A stretch of 8,692 bases of DNA from JAYVIQ01 sp043770215 (GCA_043770215.1 JAYVIQ010000062.1:1-8692), one strand, 5' to 3'; positions 1 through 5,954 are shown, numbered from the stretch's first letter. The notes: a model not told the origin generated them from the letters alone. Numbers and translations are program-made.

Positions 1-324
1 CTTCTTCACTTATTCCCTGTTTTTTACTATCTGAATTTACAGAATTTTCGCAACTTCTCTTATTATTTCTTTACGTTTTTCTTAACTTAACGACATTGCG
101 CTATACACTCCCGCTTTTTTTCTTTATAAAGTACTAAGAAATGGCATGGAGGTAAAAAAAGAGCTTCGTTTCTATCGTTTTTGCATTAAAATTTTGGTTT
201 GATTAGAGGTGTTCCTTTTTATTTTTAAATCATTCTCACCAAGAAATATATGTATAAAACAATCTATTTTAAAAAAGCGTGTAAAGAATGAGGGATTTTA
301 TGTACCTTATCCAAAAAAATAGTT
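1..324. other. Upstream region with no supportable gene
   Basis: No gene with a start codon fits here. Bases 1-120 are very pyrimidine-rich on the + strand. Two + frames are open from the left edge, one to a TAA at 88-90 and one to a TAA at 135-137. The longer (44 codons) would be rich in Leu and Phe and could be the tail of a membrane protein entering from the left, but such a frame also arises by chance in T-rich DNA. On the minus strand, stops close every frame around 60-120. The T tract at 114-121 could end an upstream transcript, but I see no good stem before it. Bases 180-324 are AT-rich spacer that probably carries the promoter of the dehydratase gene at 325. Confidence 0.5.
198..227 (+). 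promoter_or_regulatory. Weak candidate promoter for the pterin dehydratase gene
   Basis: TTTG at 198-201 and TATTTTTA at 220-227 are 18 bases apart. This resembles the Bacteroidota promoter pattern (TTTG, about 17-23 bases, TAnnTTTG), except that the last base of the -7 box is A rather than G. It would give a leader of roughly 90 bases. Such matches occur by chance in DNA this AT-rich, so this is only a candidate. Confidence 0.2.
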
Positions 325-591
325 ATGATTATTTTATCAGAGAAAGAAGTTAAAAATAGTTTACCAACGTGGTTCGTACATGAAAATGCCATAGAAAAAG
401 AGTTTGTTTTTACGGATTTTAATCAAGCATTTGCATTTATGACAAGGGTAGCCCTGCAATCAGAGAAAATGGATCACCACCCAGAATGGTCTAATAAGTA
501 CAACAAAGTACACATAAAACTCACAACACATTCGGCAGGTGGCATTACTAAACTAGATATAGATTTAGCAAATAAACTAGATTCTTTTTGA
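325..591 (+). CDS. Pterin-4a-carbinolamine dehydratase (PCD/DCoH family)
   Basis: An 88-residue cytoplasmic protein, close to a full-length single-domain PCD. The family dehydrates 4a-hydroxytetrahydrobiopterin to quinonoid dihydropterin, recycling the cofactor of aromatic amino acid hydroxylases. The signature is complete and correctly spaced: Glu47, three residues, His51-His52-Pro53, five residues, Tyr59, nine residues, His69, eight residues, Asp78. The two histidines of the HHP motif and His69 are the residues the family uses for catalysis, so the enzyme should be active. The ATG at 325 is chosen because the nearby upstream ATGs (288 and 300) are out of frame. The gene stands alone: no phenylalanine hydroxylase or pterin biosynthesis gene is in the window, so its partner is unknown; some bacterial members are tied to other pterin or molybdopterin roles. 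Its TGA stop directly touches the stop of the convergent fur-family gene. Confidence 0.93.
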   Translation: MIILSEKEVKNSLPTWFVHENAIEKEFVFTDFNQAFAFMTRVALQSEKMDHHPEWSNKYNKVHIKLTTHSAGGITKLDIDLANKLDSF

Positions 592-597
592 CTAGTT
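575..597. repeat. Inverted repeat spanning the back-to-back stop codons
   Basis: AACTAG at 575-580 and CTAGTT at 592-597 are perfect 6-base arms around an 11-base T-rich loop. The structure covers the TGA of the dehydratase gene (589-591) and the complement of the fur-family TAG (592-594). It might help end both transcripts, but the stem is AT-rich and short and lacks a clear U tract after it, so a terminator role is only a guess. Confidence 0.3.
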
Positions 598-1017
598 ATT
601 GTTGCAAGAGCCACAAGTACCCTCTAGCTTAAGGTCAGATTTTTGGATAACAAACTTTGGTGGTGCTGTAATGTTAGATACATTAAAATCTTCTAAACAA
701 TATATTTTTTTGCATTTGTTGCAATGAAAATGCACATGATTGTCTTCATGGTGCTTATGCCCACAACTATGTGCACACATGGCAAAATGAGAAATGCCTT
801 CTTCTCCTAAAATTTTATGAATTATGCCTTGTTCTTCAAACGTATTTAGGGTTCTGTAAATAGTAACCCTGTCTAATTCCTGTGGTGCATTGTCTTCTAA
901 TTCTTTGTGAGATAATGCCCATTGGCTGGCAGAAATTTTATCTAAGACGTAAATTCGGGCTTTGGTTTTTTTTAACCCTGCATTTACAAGTACTTTTTCT
1001 GCGTTTTGATTGGACAT
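592..1017 (-). CDS. Fur-family metal-dependent transcriptional regulator
   Basis: A 141-residue cytoplasmic regulator of usual Fur-family length. Residues 1-75 fit the winged-helix DNA-binding domain, with the conserved recognition-helix motif DRVTIYRTL at 49-57. Residues 76-141 fit the dimerisation and metal-binding domain. Two CxxC pairs, Cys99/Cys102 and Cys135/Cys138, should form the structural zinc site. Between them and the wing lies a His/Cys-rich stretch (His77, Cys81, His83, Cys85, His87, His89, His90, His94, His96, His98) that would supply the sensing-site ligands. The family represses or activates genes for iron, zinc or peroxide defence. Which metal this one senses cannot be decided from sequence; the His/Cys-rich centre is common in Bacteroidota members, and Zur-like or PerR-like roles are both possible. 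It is transcribed leftward, 210 bases from hisA, so probably from its own promoter. I found no convincing -7 box for it. Confidence 0.92.
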   Translation of the reverse strand: MSNQNAEKVLVNAGLKKTKARIYVLDKISASQWALSHKELEDNAPQELDRVTIYRTLNTFEEQGIIHKILGEEGISHFAMCAHSCGHKHHEDNHVHFHCNKCKKIYCLEDFNVSNITAPPKFVIQKSDLKLEGTCGSCNNN

Positions 1018-1172
1018 GATGCAAAATAGGAAATAATTTTAGTCTGACAAAATCCTTTTAAAAGTTAAAATTATCTAGGTATTTTCTGTACAATAAAAAT
1101 TTAACTCTATTTCTTTAGCTATTTAACACTTCCCTAAATTAGTTTTAAATCACACCTAAATAATCAAATTAC

Positions 1173-1192
1173 GTAACAAAAATTTTTATTAC
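1173..1192. repeat. Near-perfect 20-base palindrome between hisA and the fur-family gene
   Basis: GTAACAAAAA followed directly by TTTTTATTAC: two 10-base arms with one mismatch. It lies 36 bases past the hisA stop codon and about 155 bases before the fur-family start. It could be a weak hairpin ending hisA transcription or an operator for a dimeric repressor. It does not match the classical Fur box in detail, and an A-tract/T-tract palindrome is not rare in AT-rich DNA. Confidence 0.3.
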
Positions 1193-1227
1193 TTCTTGAT
1201 TTTCAAATAATTGTATATTTTTAAATG

Positions 1228-1953
1228 CTATTTACTGTAGTACTTTTCAAAATCGCTTAAGCTAATATTACCCTCATAAAATGCCTTGCCCACAATTACG
1301 GCAAAAATACCCATTTCATCTAACTTAAGAATATCGTCAAAAAATGCTACACCACCACTGGCTACAATATGTAGACTAGGAAATTTATCCTGCATTTCTT
1401 GATACAAATCAAAAGAAGGTCCTTTTAATAAACCGTCTTTAGCTACATCTGTACTTATAGTGTATTTAATGCCTTTGTCTGTATATTTTTGAATCAAATC
1501 AAAAACAGAAACAGAAGTTGTTTCTTGCCAACCACTTACTGCAATCATTTTATCCTTTGCATCTGCCCCTAAGATAATTCTTTCTGGACCAAATTTCTCT
1601 ATCCAAGAAGTAAACATTTCTTCGTTTTTAATAGCTATGCTCCCTCCAGTGATTTGTTTTGCACCGGCATCAAATGCAATTTTCAAATCTTCTTCAGACT
1701 GTAACCCTCCGCCAAAATCTATGTGCAAGTTTGTATTGGAGGCTATGCTTTCTAAAACCTTATGATTGATGATTTTTTTGGCTTTTGCGCCATCTAAATC
1801 TACTAAATGCAATCTTTTTATGCCCGCTCCTTCAAACGCTTTAGCCACTTCTAGCGGGTTGTTGTTGTATTCTGTTTTTTGATTATAATCGCCTTGTGTA
1901 AGTCTTACGCACTTGCCATCTATCAAATCTATTGCAGGTATTATTTGTATCAT
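1228..1953 (-). CDS. hisA: Phosphoribosylformimino-AICAR ribotide isomerase (HisA), histidine biosynthesis
   Basis: A 241-residue (beta/alpha)8 barrel, full length for HisA. It catalyses the Amadori isomerisation of ProFAR to PRFAR, the fourth step of histidine synthesis, in the cytoplasm. The catalytic aspartates are present: Asp9 in the N-terminal PAIDLIDGKCVRL motif and Asp131 in LGADAKD. Phosphate-binding loops are visible as GGGLQ (81-85), TGGS (102-105), ASGGV (198-202) and VGKAF (221-225), with the DGLLKGP segment at 173-179. Those half-barrel repeats are shared with HisF, but the N-terminal motif and Asp131 context are those of HisA. The ATG at 1953 begins at the first beta strand, as in the family. 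Unusually, no other his gene adjoins it: the flanks are a peroxidase gene and a fur-family gene, separated by 231 and 210 bases. I see no good -7 box upstream. Confidence 0.95.
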   Translation of the reverse strand: MIQIIPAIDLIDGKCVRLTQGDYNQKTEYNNNPLEVAKAFEGAGIKRLHLVDLDGAKAKKIINHKVLESIASNTNLHIDFGGGLQSEEDLKIAFDAGAKQITGGSIAIKNEEMFTSWIEKFGPERIILGADAKDKMIAVSGWQETTSVSVFDLIQKYTDKGIKYTISTDVAKDGLLKGPSFDLYQEMQDKFPSLHIVASGGVAFFDDILKLDEMGIFAVIVGKAFYEGNISLSDFEKYYSK

Positions 1954-2117
1954 ATAATTTTGGTGTCAAGATTCTAAGATCAAGACTTTTTAAATCTAAT
2001 TCTTAAAACGTGCATAAAATTAGTAAAAAACAAGTAGACTTAAGTATTAGAAACCGCTTTTATAATTATGTCTTATATTTAAAGCTGCCATTCTCTGGGC
2101 AAAACTGCACACTTCTA

Positions 2118-2168
2118 AATAAGATTAACGATCTAATTTTTATGTGACATGCATCACTAATAAGATTA
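2118..2168. repeat. Short direct repeat pair in the hisA/peroxidase spacer
   Basis: AATAAGATTA occurs at 2118-2127 and again at 2159-2168, 41 bases apart, with CTA just before each copy. The two copies bracket the CRP-like palindrome at 2143-2158. The repeat may be chance in AT-rich spacer, or paired sites for a regulator. Elsewhere this 231-base spacer (1954-2184) shows only a TGCC/GGCA arm pair at 2086-2101 with an 8-base loop. Confidence 0.25.
2143..2158. promoter_or_regulatory. CRP/FNR-like inverted repeat in the hisA upstream spacer
   Basis: TGTGA, six bases, TCACT: a near match to the enterobacterial CRP consensus (TGTGA-N6-TCACA). It lies about 190 bases before the hisA start and 27 bases past the peroxidase stop codon. 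CRP/FNR-family regulators exist in Bacteroidota, but their sites are not well enough known for this match to carry much weight, and the distance to hisA is long. The same bases could form a 4-base-pair hairpin after the peroxidase gene. Confidence 0.2.
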
Positions 2169-2184
2169 CAGCTATTTTAAAAAA

Positions 2185-3282
2185 TTATTTAACAAAAGGA
2201 TTAGAGAAATTTTTATTGTTGGTAAACTCTGTATCTGTAAGCATTTTTAAAAAGGCCACTATATCTGCTTTTTCTTGTTTGGTAAGTCCAAGCGTTTTGT
2301 TACCAGGGGCAATGTTGTAATTGCTAGCTTCTGTTATTTGTGGATCAATCGTTGCGCTTTGTTTTATATGCTCATTATAATGATCTAAAACTTGCTCTAG
2401 GCTAGTGAACCTACCATCGTGCATGTATGGGCCTGTAAGTGCTATATTTCTAAGTGATGGGATTTTAAATTTGCCATCATCAGATATCTTCTTAGAAATC
2501 AATCCTCTTCCTTTGTCTGTAATTAAATCATCTAATCCATTATTAGAAAAGCTATTAGAAAAAGTAAGAGCACCAGAATGGCAATCGCCGCAATTCCCTC
2601 CTCGTATACCTGTATTGGGATCTGGATGGGTATAAAATAGTTTTTCGCCTCTAATCTCTTGGTCTGTAGCTTTAATTTTACCTAGTTTATATTGGTCATA
2701 TCTAGAATTGGCAGAAACAAGTGTTTGCTCAAACTGTGCTAGAGCTTTGGCAATTGTAATCTCAGAGATTTCTTGATTTGGAAATGCATTTTTAAATTTC
2801 GAGGTGTAAAATTCAGATGCTTTTAAACGTTTTACAAGTTCTGGCAAATCCATACCCATTTCTTTTGGATTTTGTAGGGGTATAAGAGCTTGTTCTTCTA
2901 AAGTATTTGAGGCTCCATCCCAAAAAAAAGTGCTCTGCCAGGCAGTATTGGTAATTGCCATACTATTTCTTTCCGTTCTTTGCCCATCTATGCCAACAGA
3001 AAATGTTTGAGAATCTGAAAAACCTAAAGCTTGTTTATGACAAGAAGCACACGTTTTGCTGTAATCTTTTGAAAGCATAGGTTCATAAAATAAATGCCTA
3101 CCAAGATCTATTCCTTGTTCTGTTAATGGATTATTATTGCTTATGTTTAAAAAATTAGGTTTGCCAAATAAAATAGGGGCTTCTAATGTGTATGTGTTTG
3201 GACCTTCTTTTTTTTCTACTTCATCTGGCTTACATGCCAAAAAAGCAAATGAAATAACCAATACAAAAATAAATTTATTCAT
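2185..3282 (-). CDS. Di-haem cytochrome c peroxidase, predicted lipoprotein
   Basis: A 365-residue exported protein of the bacterial CcpA/MauG di-haem family, which reduces hydrogen peroxide to water with electrons from a small cytochrome or copper protein. Residues 1-17 form a lipoprotein signal peptide: a hydrophobic stretch ending FLAC, with Cys17 as the lipidated residue. Two c-type haem motifs follow, CASCH at 78-82 (N-terminal, peroxidatic haem) and CGDCH at 231-235 (C-terminal, electron-transfer haem). The family motif FWDG is at 120-123. GPYMHDGRF at 284-292 carries Met287, which fits the Met axial ligand of true peroxidases rather than the Tyr of MauG. The residues after Cys17 (KPDEVE) are acidic, as in some Bacteroidota surface-export signals, so the protein may sit on the outer face of the outer membrane. 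It appears to be a single-gene unit with its own -7 box. A MauG-like role in modifying another protein remains possible. Confidence 0.92.
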   Translation of the reverse strand: MNKFIFVLVISFAFLACKPDEVEKKEGPNTYTLEAPILFGKPNFLNISNNNPLTEQGIDLGRHLFYEPMLSKDYSKTCASCHKQALGFSDSQTFSVGIDGQRTERNSMAITNTAWQSTFFWDGASNTLEEQALIPLQNPKEMGMDLPELVKRLKASEFYTSKFKNAFPNQEISEITIAKALAQFEQTLVSANSRYDQYKLGKIKATDQEIRGEKLFYTHPDPNTGIRGGNCGDCHSGALTFSNSFSNNGLDDLITDKGRGLISKKISDDGKFKIPSLRNIALTGPYMHDGRFTSLEQVLDHYNEHIKQSATIDPQITEASNYNIAPGNKTLGLTKQEKADIVAFLKMLTDTEFTNNKNFSNPFVK

Positions 3283-3290
3283 ACAAATAC

Positions 3291-3320
3291 AAAAACCTCC
3301 TTACAAATATAGTAAGAAGG
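3291..3320 (-). terminator. Predicted intrinsic terminator of mdh
   Basis: Read on the minus strand, CCTTCTTAC (3320-3312), a 7-base loop and GTAAGGAGG (3304-3296) form a 9-pair stem with one mismatch, followed by TTTTT (3295-3291). It starts 28 bases past the mdh stop codon, in the right direction to end mdh transcription. The loop is also the -7 promoter box of the peroxidase gene. The stem is modest in GC, so efficiency may be partial. Confidence 0.6.
3304..3311 (-). promoter_or_regulatory. Candidate -7 promoter box of the peroxidase gene
   Basis: TATATTTG on the minus strand is an exact match to the Bacteroidota -7 element TAnnTTTG, with 21 bases between it and the start codon at 3282. 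No clear TTG -33 element lies 17-23 bases upstream. GGAGG (3300-3296) lies near the expected transcription start and 13 bases from the ATG, too far for a normal Shine-Dalgarno site. Confidence 0.5.
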
Positions 3321-3348
3321 CTTTATGAATGTATCTATTGAAATAAAA

Positions 3349-4269
3349 TTAAAGCAATTTATTTACTGCTTCTACTCCAGCAGCACTTTCTATCATTTTT
3401 GCTTTTTCTGCTTCATCTAGTTCTATAGTAACTATTTTTTCTATTCCATTTTTGCCCAAAATACATGGTACGCCTAAAGCTATATCAGAAAAACCATATT
3501 CGCCATTTAAGAAAGCAGAACATGGAAACATTTTATGAGAGTCTAATGCTATTGCCTGAACCATAGAACTTACTGCAGCTCCTGGAGCATACCAAGCACT
3601 TGTTCCTAACAATCCTGTAAGTGTAGCACCGCCTACCATTGTTGCTTTAGCAATTTCGTCTAATTTCTCTGCAGACAAGAACTCAGATACTCTTATTGCA
3701 TTACGAGTAGCCATACGGGTTAATGGTATCATGCCTGTATCACTGTGTCCGCCAATAACCATACCATCTACATCAGACTGTGGACAACCTAAAGCTTCTG
3801 CTAAACGGTATTTAAAACGTGCGCTATCCAAAGCACCGCCCATACCAATAATTTTTGTAGAAGGTATATTTATAGATTTATGTACCAAATAGGTCATAGT
3901 ATCCATAGGGTTAGATACAATGATTAGAATTACATTTGGAGAAAATTTTACTAAGTTTTCTGCAACAGTTTTTACAATTCCAGCATTTATGCCTATCAAC
4001 TCTTCGCGAGTCATGCCTGGTTTTCTTGGTATACCAGATGTAATTACAGCTACATCACTACCTGCTGTCTTAGAGTAGTCACCTGTAACTCCAGTTATTT
4101 TTGTATCAAAGCCATTTAAAGAAGCACATTGCATCAAATCCATTGCTTTTCCTTCTGCAAATCCTTCTTTGATATCAACCAAAACTACCTCTGAGGCAAA
4201 ATTTTTAATAGCAATGTATTCAGCACAACTTGCGCCTACTGCACCTGCTCCTACTACCGAAACTTTCAT
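3349..4269 (-). CDS. mdh: NAD-dependent malate dehydrogenase (LDH-like type)
   Basis: A 306-residue cytoplasmic enzyme of the LDH-like malate dehydrogenase group, full length. It interconverts malate and oxaloacetate with NAD in the citric acid cycle. The Rossmann loop GAGAVG is at 7-12 and Asp32 at the end of the second strand indicates NAD rather than NADP. The mobile loop IPRKPGMTREELI (80-92) holds Arg82 and Arg88; arginine at the first of these sites selects malate over lactate. Asn120 binds substrate, and Asp148, Arg151 and His175 (in GGHSDTGM) complete the catalytic set. The ATG at 4269 begins directly before the first strand, as expected. It is followed by a terminator-like hairpin and preceded by an exact -7 box, so it looks like a single-gene unit. 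Its neighbours have no obvious link to carbon metabolism. Confidence 0.96.
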   Translation of the reverse strand: MKVSVVGAGAVGASCAEYIAIKNFASEVVLVDIKEGFAEGKAMDLMQCASLNGFDTKITGVTGDYSKTAGSDVAVITSGIPRKPGMTREELIGINAGIVKTVAENLVKFSPNVILIIVSNPMDTMTYLVHKSINIPSTKIIGMGGALDSARFKYRLAEALGCPQSDVDGMVIGGHSDTGMIPLTRMATRNAIRVSEFLSAEKLDEIAKATMVGGATLTGLLGTSAWYAPGAAVSSMVQAIALDSHKMFPCSAFLNGEYGFSDIALGVPCILGKNGIEKIVTIELDEAEKAKMIESAAGVEAVNKLL

Positions 4270-4318
4270 AATATTTTTTTATAGATTGAAATATTGTATA
4301 CAACCCTTATAGGGTGCT

Positions 4319-4326
4319 CAAATATA
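4319..4326 (-). promoter_or_regulatory. Candidate -7 promoter box of mdh
   Basis: TATATTTG on the minus strand, identical to the boxes before the peroxidase gene and porX, with 49 bases between it and the mdh start codon. The predicted transcript would start near 4314. No TTG -33 element is seen at the usual distance. The box overlaps one arm of an AGCAC/GTGCT inverted repeat (4326-4330 and 4355-4359, 24-base loop) that follows porX. Confidence 0.5.
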
Positions 4327-4368
4327 GCACTTGTAACTATTTTTTAAAATTTATGTGCTTTATTATTT

Positions 4369-5922
4369 TTACCCTCTACCGCTAAGTTCTATGAAAGGAA
4401 TTATTATTTCTTCCATAGAAATACCCCCATGTTGAAAAGTATCTTTGTAGTGATTTACATATTGGTTGTAATTATTTGGGTAAGCAAAGAAATAATCATC
4501 ACTAGTAAACACAAATGAATCTGATAAATTAGATTTGGGTAGATTTATTTTTTCTGGATTTTTAACTTCCCAAATGTTTTTGCTTTCAAAACTTAAACTC
4601 CGTCCTACTTTATACCTAAGATTAGAATTTATTGTTTTCTCTCCTTTGATTTGAATGGGCTTATTTACCCTAGTCATACCATGATCTGTTGTTATGATTA
4701 CCTTGGCATTTGTTTTAGAAAGTTCTTTTATGAGTCTAAACAACTCACTGTGTTCAAACCAGCTTTTGGTTATAGACCTGTAGGCTGCTTCATCTTTGGC
4801 AAGTTCTTTTATCATGCGCAAGTCTGTACGTGCATGAGACATCATATCTATAAAATTGAATACCAATAAGTTAATATCATTCTTTAATAAATTTTTTAAC
4901 TGAGACAATATGTTTTCACCATGCTCTGAATTAAATATCTTATTAAAAGAAAACTTATGATCTAATTTATTTCTATGCAAAAGCATTTCAAAGAGCTCTT
5001 TTTCATACTGATTTTTGCCCTCGTCATCCTCTTCGCTAGTCCAAAATTTAGGGTATTTTTTACTTATTTCTAGAGGCCATAATCCTGAGAAAATTGCATT
5101 TCTAGAGTACGCTGTAGTAGTAGGCAACATAGAATAGTAACAATCTTCTACCTCTAGCTTTAGGTATTGGTTTATCATAGGTTCTAATGTTTTCCATTGG
5201 TCATACCTAAGATTGTCAATTAGAATAAAAAAAACTGGCCTTTCTGCTTTTATAAGCGGCAAAACTCTTTCTTCCATCAACTCTGGACTCATCAGCGGTC
5301 TATCATATGTACCTGACATCCAATTTTCATAATTGCGTTGAATAAAACGAGTAAAATTTAAATTCGCTTCTCTTTTTTGCATCTCTAGAACTTCTTTCAT
5401 GCCACCTCCAGAACTAGATTCTATGCCCAACTCATGCATTGTCAACCTTTTGTATACATCTAACCATTCAGAATAATCTAAAATATCATTATACTGCATG
5501 CTTATTTTTTGAAAATCTTTTTGGTACGCAAGATTCGTTTGCTCAGAAACAAGTTTGGTATTGTCTAGTATCTTTTTTAGCGAAAGCAAGATTTGGTTTG
5601 GATTAAGCGGTTTAATCAAGTAATCAGAAATCTGATTGCCTATTGCTTCTTCCATAATGTGTTCTGCCTCACTTTTTGTAATCATAATCACGGGCAAAGT
5701 TGGTTTAATTTTCTTTATCTCTGCCAATACTTCTAGACCAGATTTGCCAGGCATATTCTCGTCTAAAAAAACCACATCAAAATAGTTGCTTTCTACTTCT
5801 TCTAAAGCCTCTATACCACTATTTACCGCTGTAATCTCATACCCTTTTTGTTCCAAAAAAAAGATATGAGCTTTAAGCAAATCTATTTCATCATCTGCCC
5901 ATAAAATTTGGTATTTTTGCAT
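4369..5922 (-). CDS. porX: PorX-type response regulator with PglZ phosphodiesterase domain (type IX secretion control)
   Basis: A 517-residue cytoplasmic protein. Residues 1-120 are a CheY-like receiver: acidic pair Asp10-Asp11, phosphoacceptor Asp54 in FLDENMPG, Thr82 and Lys104 in YLIKP. A helical linker spans roughly 125-225. Residues 225-517 are a PglZ domain of the alkaline phosphatase superfamily with all expected metal ligands: Asp236 in LIDNLRYD, the threonines of TTTAYSR (268-270), Asp359 and His363 in FIDMMSH, Asp413-His414 in TTDHG and His498 in QHGG. In Porphyromonas gingivalis and Flavobacterium, PorX is the partner of histidine kinase PorY, is needed for type IX secretion, and its PglZ domain hydrolyses oligonucleotides. 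The reading frame is open to an ATG at 5970, but the ATG at 5922 (MQKYQILWADDE) is preferred: it starts at the receiver fold, gives the usual PorX length, and follows a -7 box at 5947-5954. No kinase gene is nearby. It diverges from an HD hydrolase gene. Confidence 0.93.
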   Translation of the reverse strand: MQKYQILWADDEIDLLKAHIFFLEQKGYEITAVNSGIEALEEVESNYFDVVFLDENMPGKSGLEVLAEIKKIKPTLPVIMITKSEAEHIMEEAIGNQISDYLIKPLNPNQILLSLKKILDNTKLVSEQTNLAYQKDFQKISMQYNDILDYSEWLDVYKRLTMHELGIESSSGGGMKEVLEMQKREANLNFTRFIQRNYENWMSGTYDRPLMSPELMEERVLPLIKAERPVFFILIDNLRYDQWKTLEPMINQYLKLEVEDCYYSMLPTTTAYSRNAIFSGLWPLEISKKYPKFWTSEEDDEGKNQYEKELFEMLLHRNKLDHKFSFNKIFNSEHGENILSQLKNLLKNDINLLVFNFIDMMSHARTDLRMIKELAKDEAAYRSITKSWFEHSELFRLIKELSKTNAKVIITTDHGMTRVNKPIQIKGEKTINSNLRYKVGRSLSFESKNIWEVKNPEKINLPKSNLSDSFVFTSDDYFFAYPNNYNQYVNHYKDTFQHGGISMEEIIIPFIELSGRG

Positions 5923-5933
5923 GTTTTTATTTC

Positions 5934-5941
5934 TATCTTTA
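5934..5941 (+). promoter_or_regulatory. Weak candidate -7 box for the HD hydrolase operon
   Basis: TATCTTTA matches TAnnTTTG except for the last base. It would place the transcript start near 5947 and give a leader of about 30 bases before the TTG start at 5979. A TTG at 5908-5910 lies 23 bases upstream. If real, it overlaps the porX leader, so the two divergent promoters would be interleaved. Confidence 0.25.
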
Positions 5942-5946
5942 AGATT

Positions 5947-5954
5947 CAAATATA
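5947..5954 (-). promoter_or_regulatory. Candidate -7 promoter box of porX
   Basis: TATATTTG on the minus strand with 24 bases between it and the preferred porX start at 5922. It lies downstream of the alternative ATG at 5970, so a transcript from here would exclude that start. TTTTG (5972-5968) and TTTG (5967-5964) lie upstream but only 13 and 9 bases away, shorter than the usual spacing to a -33 element. Confidence 0.5.

Noticed and set aside
3..137. Open frame of 44 codons from the left edge, Leu/Phe-rich
   Set aside because: It has no visible start, and a second overlapping frame (1-90) is open too. Long pyrimidine runs make such frames likely by chance. It may be a gene tail but cannot be supported.
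549..582. Direct repeat TAAACTAGAT at 549-558 and 573-582
   Set aside because: Both copies are in the same reading frame and encode the same Lys-Leu-Asp pattern near the C terminus of the dehydratase; coding coincidence is enough.
2405..2635. + strand open frame of 76 codons
   Set aside because: It lies wholly inside the peroxidase gene on the opposite strand, opposite its haem and Met-ligand motifs, and shows no domain of its own.
3137..3328. + strand open frame of 63 codons
   Set aside because: It is antisense to the start of the peroxidase gene and runs through its promoter box and the mdh terminator; no recognisable features.
4326..4359. AGCAC/GTGCT inverted repeat after porX as a terminator
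   Set aside because: The arms are only 5 bases with a 24-base loop and there is no U tract after the distal arm, so a terminator call is not justified.
4651..4869. + strand open frame of 72 codons
   Set aside because: It is antisense to the PglZ domain of porX and has no recognisable motif.
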